A stretch of 64,000 nucleotides of DNA from Rubellimicrobium mesophilum DSM 19309. GTDB lineage: Bacteria; Pseudomonadota; Alphaproteobacteria; Rhodobacterales; Rhodobacteraceae. The stretch covers positions 92,566 to 156,565 of the forward strand of contig NZ_KK088571.1 of assembly GCF_000600335.2 (NCBI RefSeq), given 5' to 3'. Shown piece after piece: positions 29,357-37,735 of this stretch. The notes beneath the pieces are model-generated. The model was not told where the DNA came from and searched no databases. It was given only the letters and a program-made list of their open reading frames with translations. Positions within the stretch are counted from its first letter, which is position 1. Every line of letters begins with the position of its first letter. The position numbers were made by a program, and so were the translations under genes.

Positions 29357-30394
29357 TCAGGTGCTCCGATGGACGGCGCGGCCGTCGCGGTAGAGGGCGA
29401 AGGCGCGGGGGATCGGCGCGACCGACTGGCCGGCGTGCCAGGCGCGCGCGTCGGGGACCATGGCCTTGAGCCGAAGCCCGTCGGCGAGGTCGACGTCCAC
29501 GATCCCGTGGGCGCCGAAATCCGTCACCCTGTGGACCTGGGCGATGTTTCCGCCGGAGACCGGCACGATCTCCAGCGCCTCGGGACGGACCGCCAGGAGG
29601 GCCGGCCCGTCGCCGACGGGCATCGGCACCTCGATGCTCGGGTGGCGGAACGCGCCGCTCGACACCATGCCCTCGATCATGTTCATCGAGCCGATGAACC
29701 CGGCCACGAAGGGCGTCTCGGGCTTGCGATAGACGTCGTCCGGGGGGCCGATCTGCTCGGTGCGCCCATCCCGCATCACCACGATCCGATCCGCTAGGGC
29801 CAATGCCTCGTCCTGGCCGTGCGTCACGAAGAGCGTGGTGATCCCGAGACGCTGCTGAAGCTCGCGCACCTCCTCGCGCAGCCGCTCTCGCAGGTGCTGG
29901 TCGAGGCTCGCGAAGGGCTCGTCGAGGAGGAGGATCTTCGGCTCCAGCACCAGCGACCGGGCGAGGGCCACGCGCTGCTGCTGCCCGCCCGAGAGCTGGT
30001 GCGTCATGCGCTCGCCATAGCCCGCGAGACCCACCTGGTCGAGCGCGGCCTCCACCCGCCGTCGGATCTCCTCGCGCGGCAGGCGCCTCAGCTTGAGGCC
30101 GAAGGCGAGGTTCCGAAAGACGTTCATATGCGTCCAGAGCGCATGGCTCTGGAAGACCATGCCGGTCGGGCGCCGCTCCGGCGGGGTGCGGGTCACGTCC
30201 TCTCCGTCGATGGCGATGCTGCCCGAGGTCGGCGTCTCGAAGCCGCCGATCATGCGGAGGAGCGTCGACTTGCCCGAGCCCGAGGGGCCGAGCAGGCAGA
30301 CGAGCTCCCCGTCGCGCACGGTGAGGTTGAAGCGCTCCACGGCGTTCAGGGCGCCGAAGGACTTGGTCACGTCGCGGATGTCGAGGACCGCCAT
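29357..30394 (-). CDS. ABC transporter ATP-binding protein (PotA/FbpC type)
   Basis: A 345-residue importer ATPase. Walker A GPSGSGKS is at 36-43, the signature is LSGGQQQR, Walker B ILLLDEPFASLD and the switch His FVTHGQDEA. A TOBE-like C-terminal domain follows (LLAVRPEALEIV). ATG 30394 precedes VLDIRDVTKSFG; the extra frame to 30484 overlaps the permease. Energises the two permeases encoded upstream. Confidence 0.9.
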   Translation of the reverse strand: MAVLDIRDVTKSFGALNAVERFNLTVRDGELVCLLGPSGSGKSTLLRMIGGFETPTSGSIAIDGEDVTRTPPERRPTGMVFQSHALWTHMNVFRNLAFGLKLRRLPREEIRRRVEAALDQVGLAGYGERMTHQLSGGQQQRVALARSLVLEPKILLLDEPFASLDQHLRERLREEVRELQQRLGITTLFVTHGQDEALALADRIVVMRDGRTEQIGPPDDVYRKPETPFVAGFIGSMNMIEGMVSSGAFRHPSIEVPMPVGDGPALLAVRPEALEIVPVSGGNIAQVHRVTDFGAHGIVDVDLADGLRLKAMVPDARAWHAGQSVAPIPRAFALYRDGRAVHRST

Positions 30395-30402
30395 GCCGCG
30401 CC

Positions 30403-31224
30403 TCAGGCCCCGAAGCCGCGGGCGAAGCTGCCCGAGCCGATGACACGTCGGGCGAAGATCAGGGCCACGAACGAAGGAATCCAAAGGATCACGGACAGAA
30501 CGGCCCCATACTGAATCACCGGCTGGTTGTTGATGAAGGAGATCATGAGGACCGGCAGCGTGCGGATCGCCGGCGCGCCGATCAGCCAGGCCCCCTCGAT
30601 CTCGTAGAAGGTGTTGACGAAGCTGAGGAGGACCGCCGCCGCGATGGTCGGCCCCGCCTGCGGCAGGGTGATCGACCAGAAGACCCGCAGCGGCGAGGCG
30701 CCCACGTCGCGCGCGGCCTCCTCCATGCGGCGGCTCACGGCCTGGAAGGCGGCCACCGGGATCCAGATCATGAAGAGCAACGTGCCGACGAGCTGGATCA
30801 GCACCACGCCCCAGAATGTGCCGATCAGGCCGAGGTTGAGGAAGATGCCGGCGATGGCGACGAGGAGGCCGAACTTGGGAAAGGCCTGTCCGGCGAGGAA
30901 GGAGAAGAACAGGACGTTGCGGCCGGGGAAGTCCATGCGGGCGAAGGCGTAGGCCGCAGGCAGGCAGATGGCCGAGGAGAGCAGCGTCACCGTGGTCGCG
31001 AGGCTCAGGCTCGTGGTGATGGAGGTCCAGACGTCGCGGCGCGCGAGCGTCGTATTCCAGTAGCGCAGCCCGAACTCCTGCGGGATCACCGCCGGGTAGC
31101 GCCAGACGTTGCTGAAGGCCCAGGTGCCCACGACCACGAGTGGGAAGACGATCACGAGGGTCAGGGCCACCGCGAAGGCAACCCCGGTCGGGTCGATGGG
31201 GGCGGAGCGGCGAGGCATGGTCAT
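30403..31224 (-). CDS. ABC transporter permease (PotC type)
   Basis: A 273-residue inner membrane permease with about six helices. The EAA loop reads MEEAARDVGASPLRVFWSITLPQ. Start at ATG 31224 or 31218, overlapping the stop of the upstream permease. Works with the other permease, the ATPase and the solute-binding protein of this operon. Confidence 0.88.
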   Translation of the reverse strand: MTMPRRSAPIDPTGVAFAVALTLVIVFPLVVVGTWAFSNVWRYPAVIPQEFGLRYWNTTLARRDVWTSITTSLSLATTVTLLSSAICLPAAYAFARMDFPGRNVLFFSFLAGQAFPKFGLLVAIAGIFLNLGLIGTFWGVVLIQLVGTLLFMIWIPVAAFQAVSRRMEEAARDVGASPLRVFWSITLPQAGPTIAAAVLLSFVNTFYEIEGAWLIGAPAIRTLPVLMISFINNQPVIQYGAVLSVILWIPSFVALIFARRVIGSGSFARGFGA

Positions 31225-32090
31225 CGGCGCGCCCTGTCGCGCGCCACGGAGCGCACGTAGAACAGGCCGAACACGAGGCAGAAGCCGAAGGTGATGACGG
31301 CCTGCGTGATGGCGGTCGTGGGGTCGTTGAGGTCGCGGAAGGTGCGCTGCATGAACGGGCCCATCATCTCGGGCGAGGCGGGGCCGAGCACGTAGGGCAG
31401 CGTGAAGGCCGAGAAGATGCCGAGGACGGTGAAGCTGATCGCCACGAGGATCGAGTTGCCGATCCGGGGCAGGATGATGTGCCAGAGCACCGCGAAGCGC
31501 CGGGCGCCCACGTCCCGTGCGGCCTCGATGGAGGCGTCGGACACGGCTCCGAGCCCGGACAGCAGGATCAGTACGGTCAGGGGGATGTGGTCCCAGACGA
31601 GGCCGATGACCGGGCCCCAGGGGGTGAGGTAGGGCGACTGTATCTTGGGCAGGCCCACGGCGTTGAGGAGGATGTCCACGGTCCCGTTCGGGCCCAGCAC
31701 CCGGATGATGGCGTAGCTCAGGATCACCGAAGGCACGAACATCGGGAAGATGGCGAGGCTCTGGACATAGGCCGCGAGGGGCCCCTTGGCAAAGCGCAGG
31801 TAGAGCGCGATGGGCAGGCAGACGATCAGCAGCAGCACCGCGCAGACTCCGGTGGTCCAGAGCGTGACGCCGAGGTTGCCCAGGCTGTAGGGGTCCGAGA
31901 AGAAACCCACGTAGGTCTCGACGGTGAAGCGCCGCCCGCCCTCGCCGTCCGGGAGGAACAGCGTCCGACCGATGGCGGAGAGGATCGGCCAGATGATGAG
32001 CCAGCCGACCAGGGCCACGGGCGGCGCGACGAGCAGGAGGCCGATCGACCTCCTGCTCGTCGCGGTCGGCGTGTCCGGTCGCGCCGTCAC
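31221..32090 (-). CDS. ABC transporter permease (PotB type)
   Basis: A 289-residue permease. SIGLLLVAPPVALVGWLIIWPIL is the first helix, and the EAA loop is IEAARDVGARRFAVLWHIILPR. GTG 32090 overlaps the repaired stop of the solute-binding gene (GTGA). In the raw sequence its frame is open into the solute-binding gene and gives a false 762-residue fusion, because of the frameshift at about 32240. Confidence 0.87.
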   Translation of the reverse strand: MTARPDTPTATSRRSIGLLLVAPPVALVGWLIIWPILSAIGRTLFLPDGEGGRRFTVETYVGFFSDPYSLGNLGVTLWTTGVCAVLLLIVCLPIALYLRFAKGPLAAYVQSLAIFPMFVPSVILSYAIIRVLGPNGTVDILLNAVGLPKIQSPYLTPWGPVIGLVWDHIPLTVLILLSGLGAVSDASIEAARDVGARRFAVLWHIILPRIGNSILVAISFTVLGIFSAFTLPYVLGPASPEMMGPFMQRTFRDLNDPTTAITQAVITFGFCLVFGLFYVRSVARDRARR

Positions 32091-33239
32091 TCTTCGCGGG
32101 GCACGTTCGGGGCGACGTTCCGATACCAGCCGTCGTTGATCGCCACCTCCCAGTCGCCGCTCGGGAAGACGGGGATCGTCTCGGGGATCACGTCCGCATA
32201 CTTCTCGCGCAGCTCCTGGCTCACGTAGTCCCAGGACACCCCCGGGGAAGCCGCCGAGCTCGGTCAGGACGGCGTTCTGGACTTCCTCGGTCAGGATGTA
32301 GTCGGCGAGCTTGAGCGCGGCGTCGCGGTTGACGCCGTTGGCGAGGACTACGCTGCGGGAGAAGCCGCCGGGGAGGCCGAGGTCGGTGAGCTGCACGAGA
32401 CCCGTGGTCTCGGGCAGCACGCCCTGCTGGATCGCCTGGATCGCCTGGTCGGACCAGGCCGGGATCATGGTCACGGCGGACTGGCTGAGGAGCTGGATCG
32501 ACTGGGTGTTGCCGGAGGTGTAGGCCCCCTCCTCGAACAGCGACGGCGCGAGGTCCGCGAGGATGTCCCAGGCCGGCTTCAGCGCGGCCTCGGCGGCCTC
32601 GGGCGAGTAGTTGTCCACGGTGAACTTGGACGGGTCCTTGCCGTTCGCCTCGTAGATGGCGCGGCGCACGAAGTTGCCGCCCGACCCGCCCTTGTCGGGA
32701 CGGTTATAGATGAACTGGCCCGGGTTCGCCTTAATCCAGGCCACGAGGTCAGCGAAGGTCCGAGGCGCCTGCTCGGCCGGGAGCTTGGCCGTGTCGAAGG
32801 CCAGCAGGACCTGGCTCCCCCGGTAGGGCAGCGAATAGTCCGTGTCGATGGCCAGCGGGTTGATCTTGTCGTAGTTCGACAGACCCGCTTCCTTGATGTT
32901 GACGTACATGCCGGCTTCCATCGCGCCGGCGGGCAGCCGAGGGTCGAAGTTCTCAAAGAAGTCGGCCTGCGGGTCGGTGCCCGACGACAGCGCCGCCAGC
33001 GCGCGGTCGGCGATGCTGAGGTTGCCGGCGTTGTCCCCGGCGTCCACGAGGTTCAGCGTGATGCCCGGGTTGGCGGCCTCGAAGCCCGGCTGGACGAAGT
33101 TGGTCCAGAAGTCGAGCACGTTCTGGTCCGACGAGGTGTACCAGTCGATGGTGCCCTCGGCGGCGAGGACGCCCCGGGGCAGGAGCACCAGGCCAGCAGC
33201 GGTACCGCCGGCTGACAGCAGGAAGGCGCGTCGTCTCAT
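32087..33239 (-). CDS. ABC transporter solute-binding protein with Tat-like signal, frameshifted
   Basis: A periplasmic binding protein of about 383 residues from the iron/spermidine/sugar-phosphate (PotD/AfuA) fold group. MRRRAFLLSAGGTAAG followed by a hydrophobic core and VLA-AEG is a twin-arginine type signal, set by GGGAGAGAAG before ATG 33239. TIDWYTSSDQNVLDFW starts the mature protein. Near 32239-32243 a run of five G carries one base too many: with one removed the end reads GFPGVSWDYVSQELREKYAD and stops at 32087, overlapping the permease start. The ligand is unknown; the GDPD gene hints at glycerophosphodiesters or sugar phosphates. Confidence 0.83.
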
Positions 33240-33714
33240 CTTCTCTCTCCCTGGGTTTGGCGCGGAGCCCCGCACCATGGCTTCGTCCCGCTCGGGTTGT
33301 CGCACGCGACGCCCGGGGCACCGGGACGGACCGCCCCCGGCGGCGACCTGAGCCGCCCCGTCGGGGAGGCGACCGGCGCCCGGACGCAAGCTGCGTCGTT
33401 CATTTGGCTGGGCCTCCCTGGTCCGCGCGTTCAGCGCCGCGGTGCCTCGGGCGCCGTCTTCCTTTGCGGCACTCCGATCACGAGGAAACGATGAACACGT
33501 GCCGAACATGCGTCAAGAGGCTGGCCGGGCGCCATTCCCCCGCCGAAACCATGACCTTGCGGCACGAGCTGTCCGCAAGGCCCGACATGGGCGCCGCGGA
33601 GCGATCGCGGGCCCCTTGACGGCCGGTCATCGGGGGAGTGGAAGATCGCCTCGCTCCATCTACCTGAAATTCCATCGATGATAGGGTCACCGACGGGCCA
33701 CGAGGAGAGCCACC
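33240..33714. other. Divergent intergenic region
   Basis: About 475 bases between the ABC operon and the DUF2934 gene. No conserved open frame. GAGGAGAG just before 33715 is the ribosome-binding site of the DUF2934 gene. No operator recognised. Confidence 0.35.
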
Positions 33715-34119
33715 ATGATGCCGGAACTGGAGGACCTGATCCAGAAGCGCGCCCACGAGATCTGGGAGCAGGAGGGCCGGCCACATGGTCGGCACGAGGA
33801 GCACTGGAGGCAGGCCGCCGAGGAGGTCACGCGCGAGGTCGAGCGGATCAAGGCGGAGCATCAGGCCGACGATGGATCCGCCGCCCAGGCTGCCCCGAAG
33901 GGCCGCCAGCGCCGGGCCAAGGGTTCCGAAGAGGCTCCCGCGACCCGTGCGCGGCGGACCAGCCGGGCGGCGCCGGCCGAGGGGGCCGCCGGCACCGAGC
34001 CGGGTCAGGAGAAGGCGCCCGCCCGCAGGCGGGGCAAAGCCGCAGAGGGCCAGCCCGACACCGCTGCTCCGGCCCCTCGGACCACTCGTCGCCGAGCCTC
34101 CAAGGCTGAGGAGGCCTGA
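33715..34119 (+). CDS. DUF2934 domain protein with basic low-complexity tail
   Basis: A 134-residue protein. Residues 6-40 (LIQKRAHEIWEQEGRPHGRHEEHW) match the DUF2934 motif, common as small stress-related proteins in alphaproteobacteria. The rest is alanine, arginine and lysine rich (QRRAKGS, ARRTSRAAP, RRRASKAEEA) and probably disordered, perhaps nucleic-acid binding. ATG 33715 or 33718 follows GAGGAGAG. Function unknown. Confidence 0.78.
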   Translation: MMPELEDLIQKRAHEIWEQEGRPHGRHEEHWRQAAEEVTREVERIKAEHQADDGSAAQAAPKGRQRRAKGSEEAPATRARRTSRAAPAEGAAGTEPGQEKAPARRRGKAAEGQPDTAAPAPRTTRRRASKAEEA

Positions 34120-34194
34120 GGACACCAGCCGCCGCGATCACCTGCGCCGGACGCGGCCGGAGAGGCCCGCTTCAAGCGGCTGCGGATCGGCTCC

Positions 34195-34497
34195 TCAAGG
34201 TCGGAGGGCGTCCCTCAGTCGGGCGAGCTCGCCGTTGCGCGCGGACAGGGCACCCAGGACCAGGCCGATCTCGACCTCGAGGGCGGCGATGCCAGCGGCC
34301 GCCTCGCTGGCGAGCGCCGACTCGTCGTCCATGCCAGCGGCCTTCGCCCGGCTCGAGAGCCTCATGTGCTCGGCCTGAAGGATCCCCAGCCTGGCGCAGT
34401 CGCGTGGGGCCTGGGCTTCCACGAAGGCGAGCACCCGGCGAATGCCGGACGCATGGGCGCCTTCAGGCCGGGGCGCTGCCTGGCTCGTCAAGGACAT
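34195..34497 (-). CDS. Small hypothetical helical protein
   Basis: A 100-residue protein with a long helical region rich in Ala, Leu and Glu (ALASEAAAGIAALEVEIGLVLGAL). GGAGGAAGAG precedes the ATG at good spacing, which supports a real gene. It diverges from the TetR gene and shares its operator-rich promoter, so it may be a target of that regulator. No family recognised. Confidence 0.55.
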   Translation of the reverse strand: MSLTSQAAPRPEGAHASGIRRVLAFVEAQAPRDCARLGILQAEHMRLSSRAKAAGMDDESALASEAAAGIAALEVEIGLVLGALSARNGELARLRDALRP

Positions 34498-34515
34498 CTC
34501 TTCCTCCCATAAACA

Positions 34516-34528
34516 TGAACACCGTTCA
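34516..34528. promoter_or_regulatory. TetR operator candidate, site 1
   Basis: TGAACACCGTTCA, a palindrome of the form TGAAC-N3-GTTCA, placed just upstream of the leftward small gene. It matches sites 2 and 3 in the same intergenic region. Confidence 0.55.
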
Positions 34529-34550
34529 CGGAGATCAGATACCTTGCCAG

Positions 34551-34563
34551 TGAACGATGTTCA
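34551..34563. promoter_or_regulatory. TetR operator candidate, site 2
   Basis: TGAACGATGTTCA, the same TGAAC-N3-GTTCA palindrome, identical to site 3 including its spacer. Confidence 0.6.
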
Positions 34564-34573
34564 AGACATTTTG

Positions 34574-34586
34574 TGAACGATGTTCA
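34574..34586. promoter_or_regulatory. TetR operator candidate, site 3
   Basis: TGAACGATGTTCA again, 23 bases right of site 2 and ending 17 bases before the TetR start. Its position would let the regulator block its own transcription. Confidence 0.6.
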
Positions 34587-34602
34587 AGTATGGGGGCCGA
34601 TC

Positions 34603-35216
34603 ATGGGGAGACGCGACGAGGGGCGCGAGGAGCTCCGCCTCAGGCTGCTCGAAACGGCCGAGCGGCACATCGCGGCGCAAGGGCTCGCAGGGCTCAAGGC
34701 GCGCGAGCTCACGGCCGAGGCCGGGGTGGCCCTGGGCTCGATCTACAACGCCTTCGAGAACCTGGACCTCCTCGTCGTGCACGTGAACGCCCGCACCCTC
34801 GCGCGGCTCGACGCGGCGCTTCGGGAGATGGCGCCGGACACCCTGGCTCCGGCCGAGCGGATGGTCGCGCTGGCCCGGGGTTATGTGCGGTTCGCCTTGG
34901 ACAATCGCCGTCTCTGGGCGGCGCTCTTCGACCATCGCCTGCCGGAGCATGTGGCGGTGCCCGAATGGCACCGCGAGGCCCATGTCCGAATCCTCCAACT
35001 GATTGCGGGACCGCTGGCCAGGCTGCGGCCGGACCTGTCGGTCGAGCAGCTCGCCCTGCGGGCCCGCACGCTTTTCGCGGCCGTGCATGGCGTCGTCCAC
35101 CTCTCCTCACCGGCCAGTTCGTCGGCACGCCCCGGGAGGTGCTCGAGGAGGAGGTCGTGACGCTGGTGGAATCGCTGGTGCGCGGGATTCCGGCGGGGCC
35201 CGGCACGGCGGCCTGA
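34603..35216 (+). CDS. TetR/AcrR family transcriptional regulator, frameshifted near the C-terminus
   Basis: About 204 residues when repaired. The N-terminal HTH reads AAQGLAGLKARELTAEAGVALGSIYNAFENLDLLVVHVN, with the usual TetR spacing. The ligand domain runs to FAAVHGVVHLS. There the frame breaks near 35101-35108: one more C gives S-L-T-G-Q-F-V-G-T-P-R-E-V-L-E-E, a common TetR ending, with stop at 35216. ATG 34603 is preceded closely by three TGAAC-N3-GTTCA palindromes, so autoregulation is likely. Targets may include the divergent small gene. Confidence 0.82.
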
Positions 35217-35324
35217 GGCGCGCACAGGCCCTGTGCGCGTGCTGCATTGCGGCGAAGGCACGAGGCGCTATCTGGGGCCGCGTTCACATCGGCCCTATCG
35301 GCCCCTCGATCCTGCAGGAGATCC

Positions 35325-35732
35325 ATGACCGCTCGTCCCTTCGACTCCCTTTGGACCCCCCGGATGCTCAGCGTCCTCCGAATCGTTGCCGCGCTCGTGT
35401 TCTTTGCCCACGGCACCCAGAAGATCCTGGGCTTCCCCGCCTCGGACATGGTGCCCCCGGCGGGTTCGCTGCCGTGGATCGCCGGCATCCTTGAACTCGT
35501 GGGGGGCGCCCTGCTGATCCTCGGCCTCTTCACGCGACCCGTCGCCTTCGTCCTGTCGGGCCAGATGGCGGTCGCCTACTGGATGGCCCATGCGCCCCAG
35601 GGACCATTCCCGGCGCTCAACGGTGGCGATGCCGCGATCCTCTATTGCTTCGTGTTCCTGTACCTCGTCTTCGCCGGCGCGGGCTCCTGGAGCCTCGATG
35701 CCGCCCTCGCGAAGGGTCGGACGACAGCCTGA
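35325..35732 (+). CDS. DoxX family membrane protein
   Basis: A 135-residue protein with four hydrophobic helices: MLSVLRIVAALVFFAHGTQKIL, WIAGILELVGGALLILGLF, PVAFVLSGQMAVAYWMAH and AILYCFVFLYLVFAGAG. This is the standard DoxX layout (quinone- or sulfur-related redox membrane proteins, often stress linked). GCAGGAG before ATG 35325 sets the start. It follows the TetR gene by about 110 bases and could be under its control. Confidence 0.87.
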   Translation: MTARPFDSLWTPRMLSVLRIVAALVFFAHGTQKILGFPASDMVPPAGSLPWIAGILELVGGALLILGLFTRPVAFVLSGQMAVAYWMAHAPQGPFPALNGGDAAILYCFVFLYLVFAGAGSWSLDAALAKGRTTA

Positions 35733-35746
35733 TCGGGGCGACCGGC

Positions 35747-35772
35747 GCGAGGTCCGAACGGCCGGACCTCGC
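35747..35772. terminator. Bidirectional terminator candidate between DoxX and MFS genes
   Basis: A perfect 10-base inverted repeat, GCGAGGTCCG and CGGACCTCGC, with loop AACGGC, lies between the two convergent stop codons. No T-run follows on either strand. Confidence 0.5.
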
Positions 35773-35812
35773 CTCGGGCGGACGGCGCCCCCGACCGCCG
35801 CATCGAGGCCTT

Positions 35813-37027
35813 TCAGGCCGCTTGGGCCCGCACGGAGGTCCGCAGCCCGCCGAAGGGGCGGAACGTCATCGCGACCAGGAAGGCCCCGAGGCCTAGGCCG
35901 AAGCTGGTAAGGTAGAGCGCCCCGTAGCCGCCGGTCGTGTCGAAGATCCAGCCGCCCAGGACCGGCCCGGTGGCCATCCCGAGGCTGCCGGCCATGCCGG
36001 TCCCGCCCATGATCGTGCCCATCATCCGCATCGGGAAGTTCTCTCGGATCAGCACGGCGTAGAGCGGCATGATCCCGGCGTAGATGAAGCCGAAGATCGC
36101 GGCCACGACGTAGAACTGGATCAGCTCGCGGGCGAAGAAGTAGGCCAGCGCTCCGAAGGCCTGCGCGAGGAGGCCCGCCACGAGGATGCGCTTGGCCCCG
36201 AAGCGGTCGCCCAGGAGGCCGAAACCGATGCGGCCCCCCATGCCGGCGATCCCCTCGACCGAGTAGATCGACACGGCGGCGAGCGCGGAGATGCCGCAGA
36301 GCTCGGCATAGCTCACGGTGTGGAAGATCGGCCCGGAATGCGTGGCGCAGCAGAAGAAGTTGGTCAGCACCAGGACGATGAACGGCAGGGAGGTCACGGC
36401 TTGACGGACCGTCATGCCTTCGGGGGAGGCGTCGCCGGTCGGGCCTTCCATGGCGGGCTGCGGCGGCGGGCGACGCAGCAGGAGCGCGGTCGGCACCGTG
36501 GTGACCGCCACGACGGCGGCCAGGATCGAGAGGACCGTTCGCCAGTCGTAGGTGGCGGCCAGCCGGGCGGCGAGCGGTGACATGGTGACCGGCGCGAGGC
36601 CCATTCCGGCCGAGACGAGCGAGACCGCGAGGCTCCGCTGCGTGGTGAACCAGCCGGTGACCGTCGCCATCATGGGGGCGAAGAAGGCCGCGACCGTGGC
36701 ACCCGCGAGGACGCCGAAGCTCGCCTGGAACAGGAGCAGCGACGGCGCATGGCCAGCGAGCCAAAGGCTGAGGGCGAAGAGGGCCGCGCCGGACATCACC
36801 ACGGGGCGCGCGCCGAAGCGGTCGGAGAGGGCGCCCCAGACCATGGAGGTCATGGCCATGGCGAGGAAGCCCACGGTCATCGCCCCGGAGATGCCGGTGC
36901 GCGACCAGCCGGTCGCCTCCGCCATGGGCGTCAGCAGCACGGGCAGCGAGAACAGCGACCCCATGGCGATGCAGCCCATGAAGCCGCCTGCCGCGACGAC
37001 CACCCAGCGATACGACGAATCGGCCAT
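35813..37027 (-). CDS. MFS transporter (oxalate/formate antiporter-like)
   Basis: A 404-residue transporter with 12 hydrophobic helices. YRWVVVAAGGFMGCIAMGSLFSLPVL and SGAMTVGFLAMAMTSMVWGALSDRFGARPVV are typical of the monocarboxylate/OFA-like MFS group, the latter being motif A. AGGGAGGACAGG before ATG 37027 sets the start. It diverges from a MarR regulator across a perfect palindrome, so it is probably the regulated partner. Substrate unknown, perhaps an organic acid. Confidence 0.87.
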   Translation of the reverse strand: MADSSYRWVVVAAGGFMGCIAMGSLFSLPVLLTPMAEATGWSRTGISGAMTVGFLAMAMTSMVWGALSDRFGARPVVMSGAALFALSLWLAGHAPSLLLFQASFGVLAGATVAAFFAPMMATVTGWFTTQRSLAVSLVSAGMGLAPVTMSPLAARLAATYDWRTVLSILAAVVAVTTVPTALLLRRPPPQPAMEGPTGDASPEGMTVRQAVTSLPFIVLVLTNFFCCATHSGPIFHTVSYAELCGISALAAVSIYSVEGIAGMGGRIGFGLLGDRFGAKRILVAGLLAQAFGALAYFFARELIQFYVVAAIFGFIYAGIMPLYAVLIRENFPMRMMGTIMGGTGMAGSLGMATGPVLGGWIFDTTGGYGALYLTSFGLGLGAFLVAMTFRPFGGLRTSVRAQAA

Positions 37028-37094
37028 CCTGTCCTCCCTGAGGCCACCTGTCGCAGGTCGTCCCGCCGCGTGGCCGTTGTTCTGCTCCGTTTGT

Positions 37095-37106
37095 ATTGAT
37101 ATCAAT
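37095..37106. promoter_or_regulatory. MarR operator candidate
   Basis: ATTGATATCAAT, a perfect 12-base palindrome in an AT-rich patch between the divergent MFS and MarR genes, six bases before the MarR ATG. The core TTGATATCAA resembles operators of MarR family repressors. Confidence 0.6.
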
Positions 37107-37111
37107 CTAAC

Positions 37112-37556
37112 ATGAGCGACGCAACGAGTTCCCATCGAGACCGTCCACGAGATCCGCGACCAGTGTCTCTGCCTCGCCACGCAGCGGGCGGCGCGGCTGC
37201 TCGCGCGGAGGTTCGACCGGCTCTTCGCGCCGCTGGGCCTGACGAACGGGCAGTTCTCGCTTCTGGTGGCGCTGAGCGGCCAGTGGCGGCCCCGGATCGG
37301 CGAGCTGGCGGAGTTCCTCGGCATGGACTCCACAACGATGACGGCGGCGGTCAAGACGCTGGGCAAGCGGGGGCTCGTGAGCCTGGTTCCCGACCCGGAA
37401 GATGCCCGCGCGCGGCGGCTGGCCCTTACCGAGGACGGGCGTGAGGTCGTCGCCAAGGCCGTGCCGCTCTGGCGCGAGGAGCACGCCAGGGTGCAGGCCG
37501 AGCTCGTCGGAGAGGATCCGCTGGCACTGGCGCGGACTCTGGGGGAGTTGCGTTAG
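37112..37556 (+). CDS. MarR family transcriptional regulator, frameshifted near the start
   Basis: About 147 residues when repaired. ATG 37112 opens MSDATSS, and the conserved part continues in another frame as IETVHEIRDQCLCLATQRAARLLARRFDRLF, then the winged helix GELAEFLGMDSTTMTAAVKTLGKRGLVSLVPDPEDARARRLALT. One extra C at about 37130-37133 explains the jump: the conserved frame has no start codon between its upstream stop at 37113 and this point. An internal GTG at 37266 would lose the dimerisation helices. It likely represses the divergent MFS gene. Confidence 0.8.
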
Positions 37557-37735
37557 GCCCGTCGCCGCCCAGCCGACGGGGAACGGGCGAAGGCATCCGG
37601 CTTTGGGACCTTGATCGGGCCATTCGCACCCTCTCCGCCCCAAGTCCCCGTGATCCGGTTTGCCGGTGGAGGGGCCGCCGCTAGGTGCGCCAGAGCAGGC
37701 CTTCGGCGATCGGACGGCCGCCAGCAGGGTGATAT

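Noticed and set aside
31221-33509. A 762-residue frame joining a binding protein and a permease
   Set aside because: It is produced by the extra G at about 32240. The two parts are separate genes with their own starts (33239 and 32090) and a GTGA junction.
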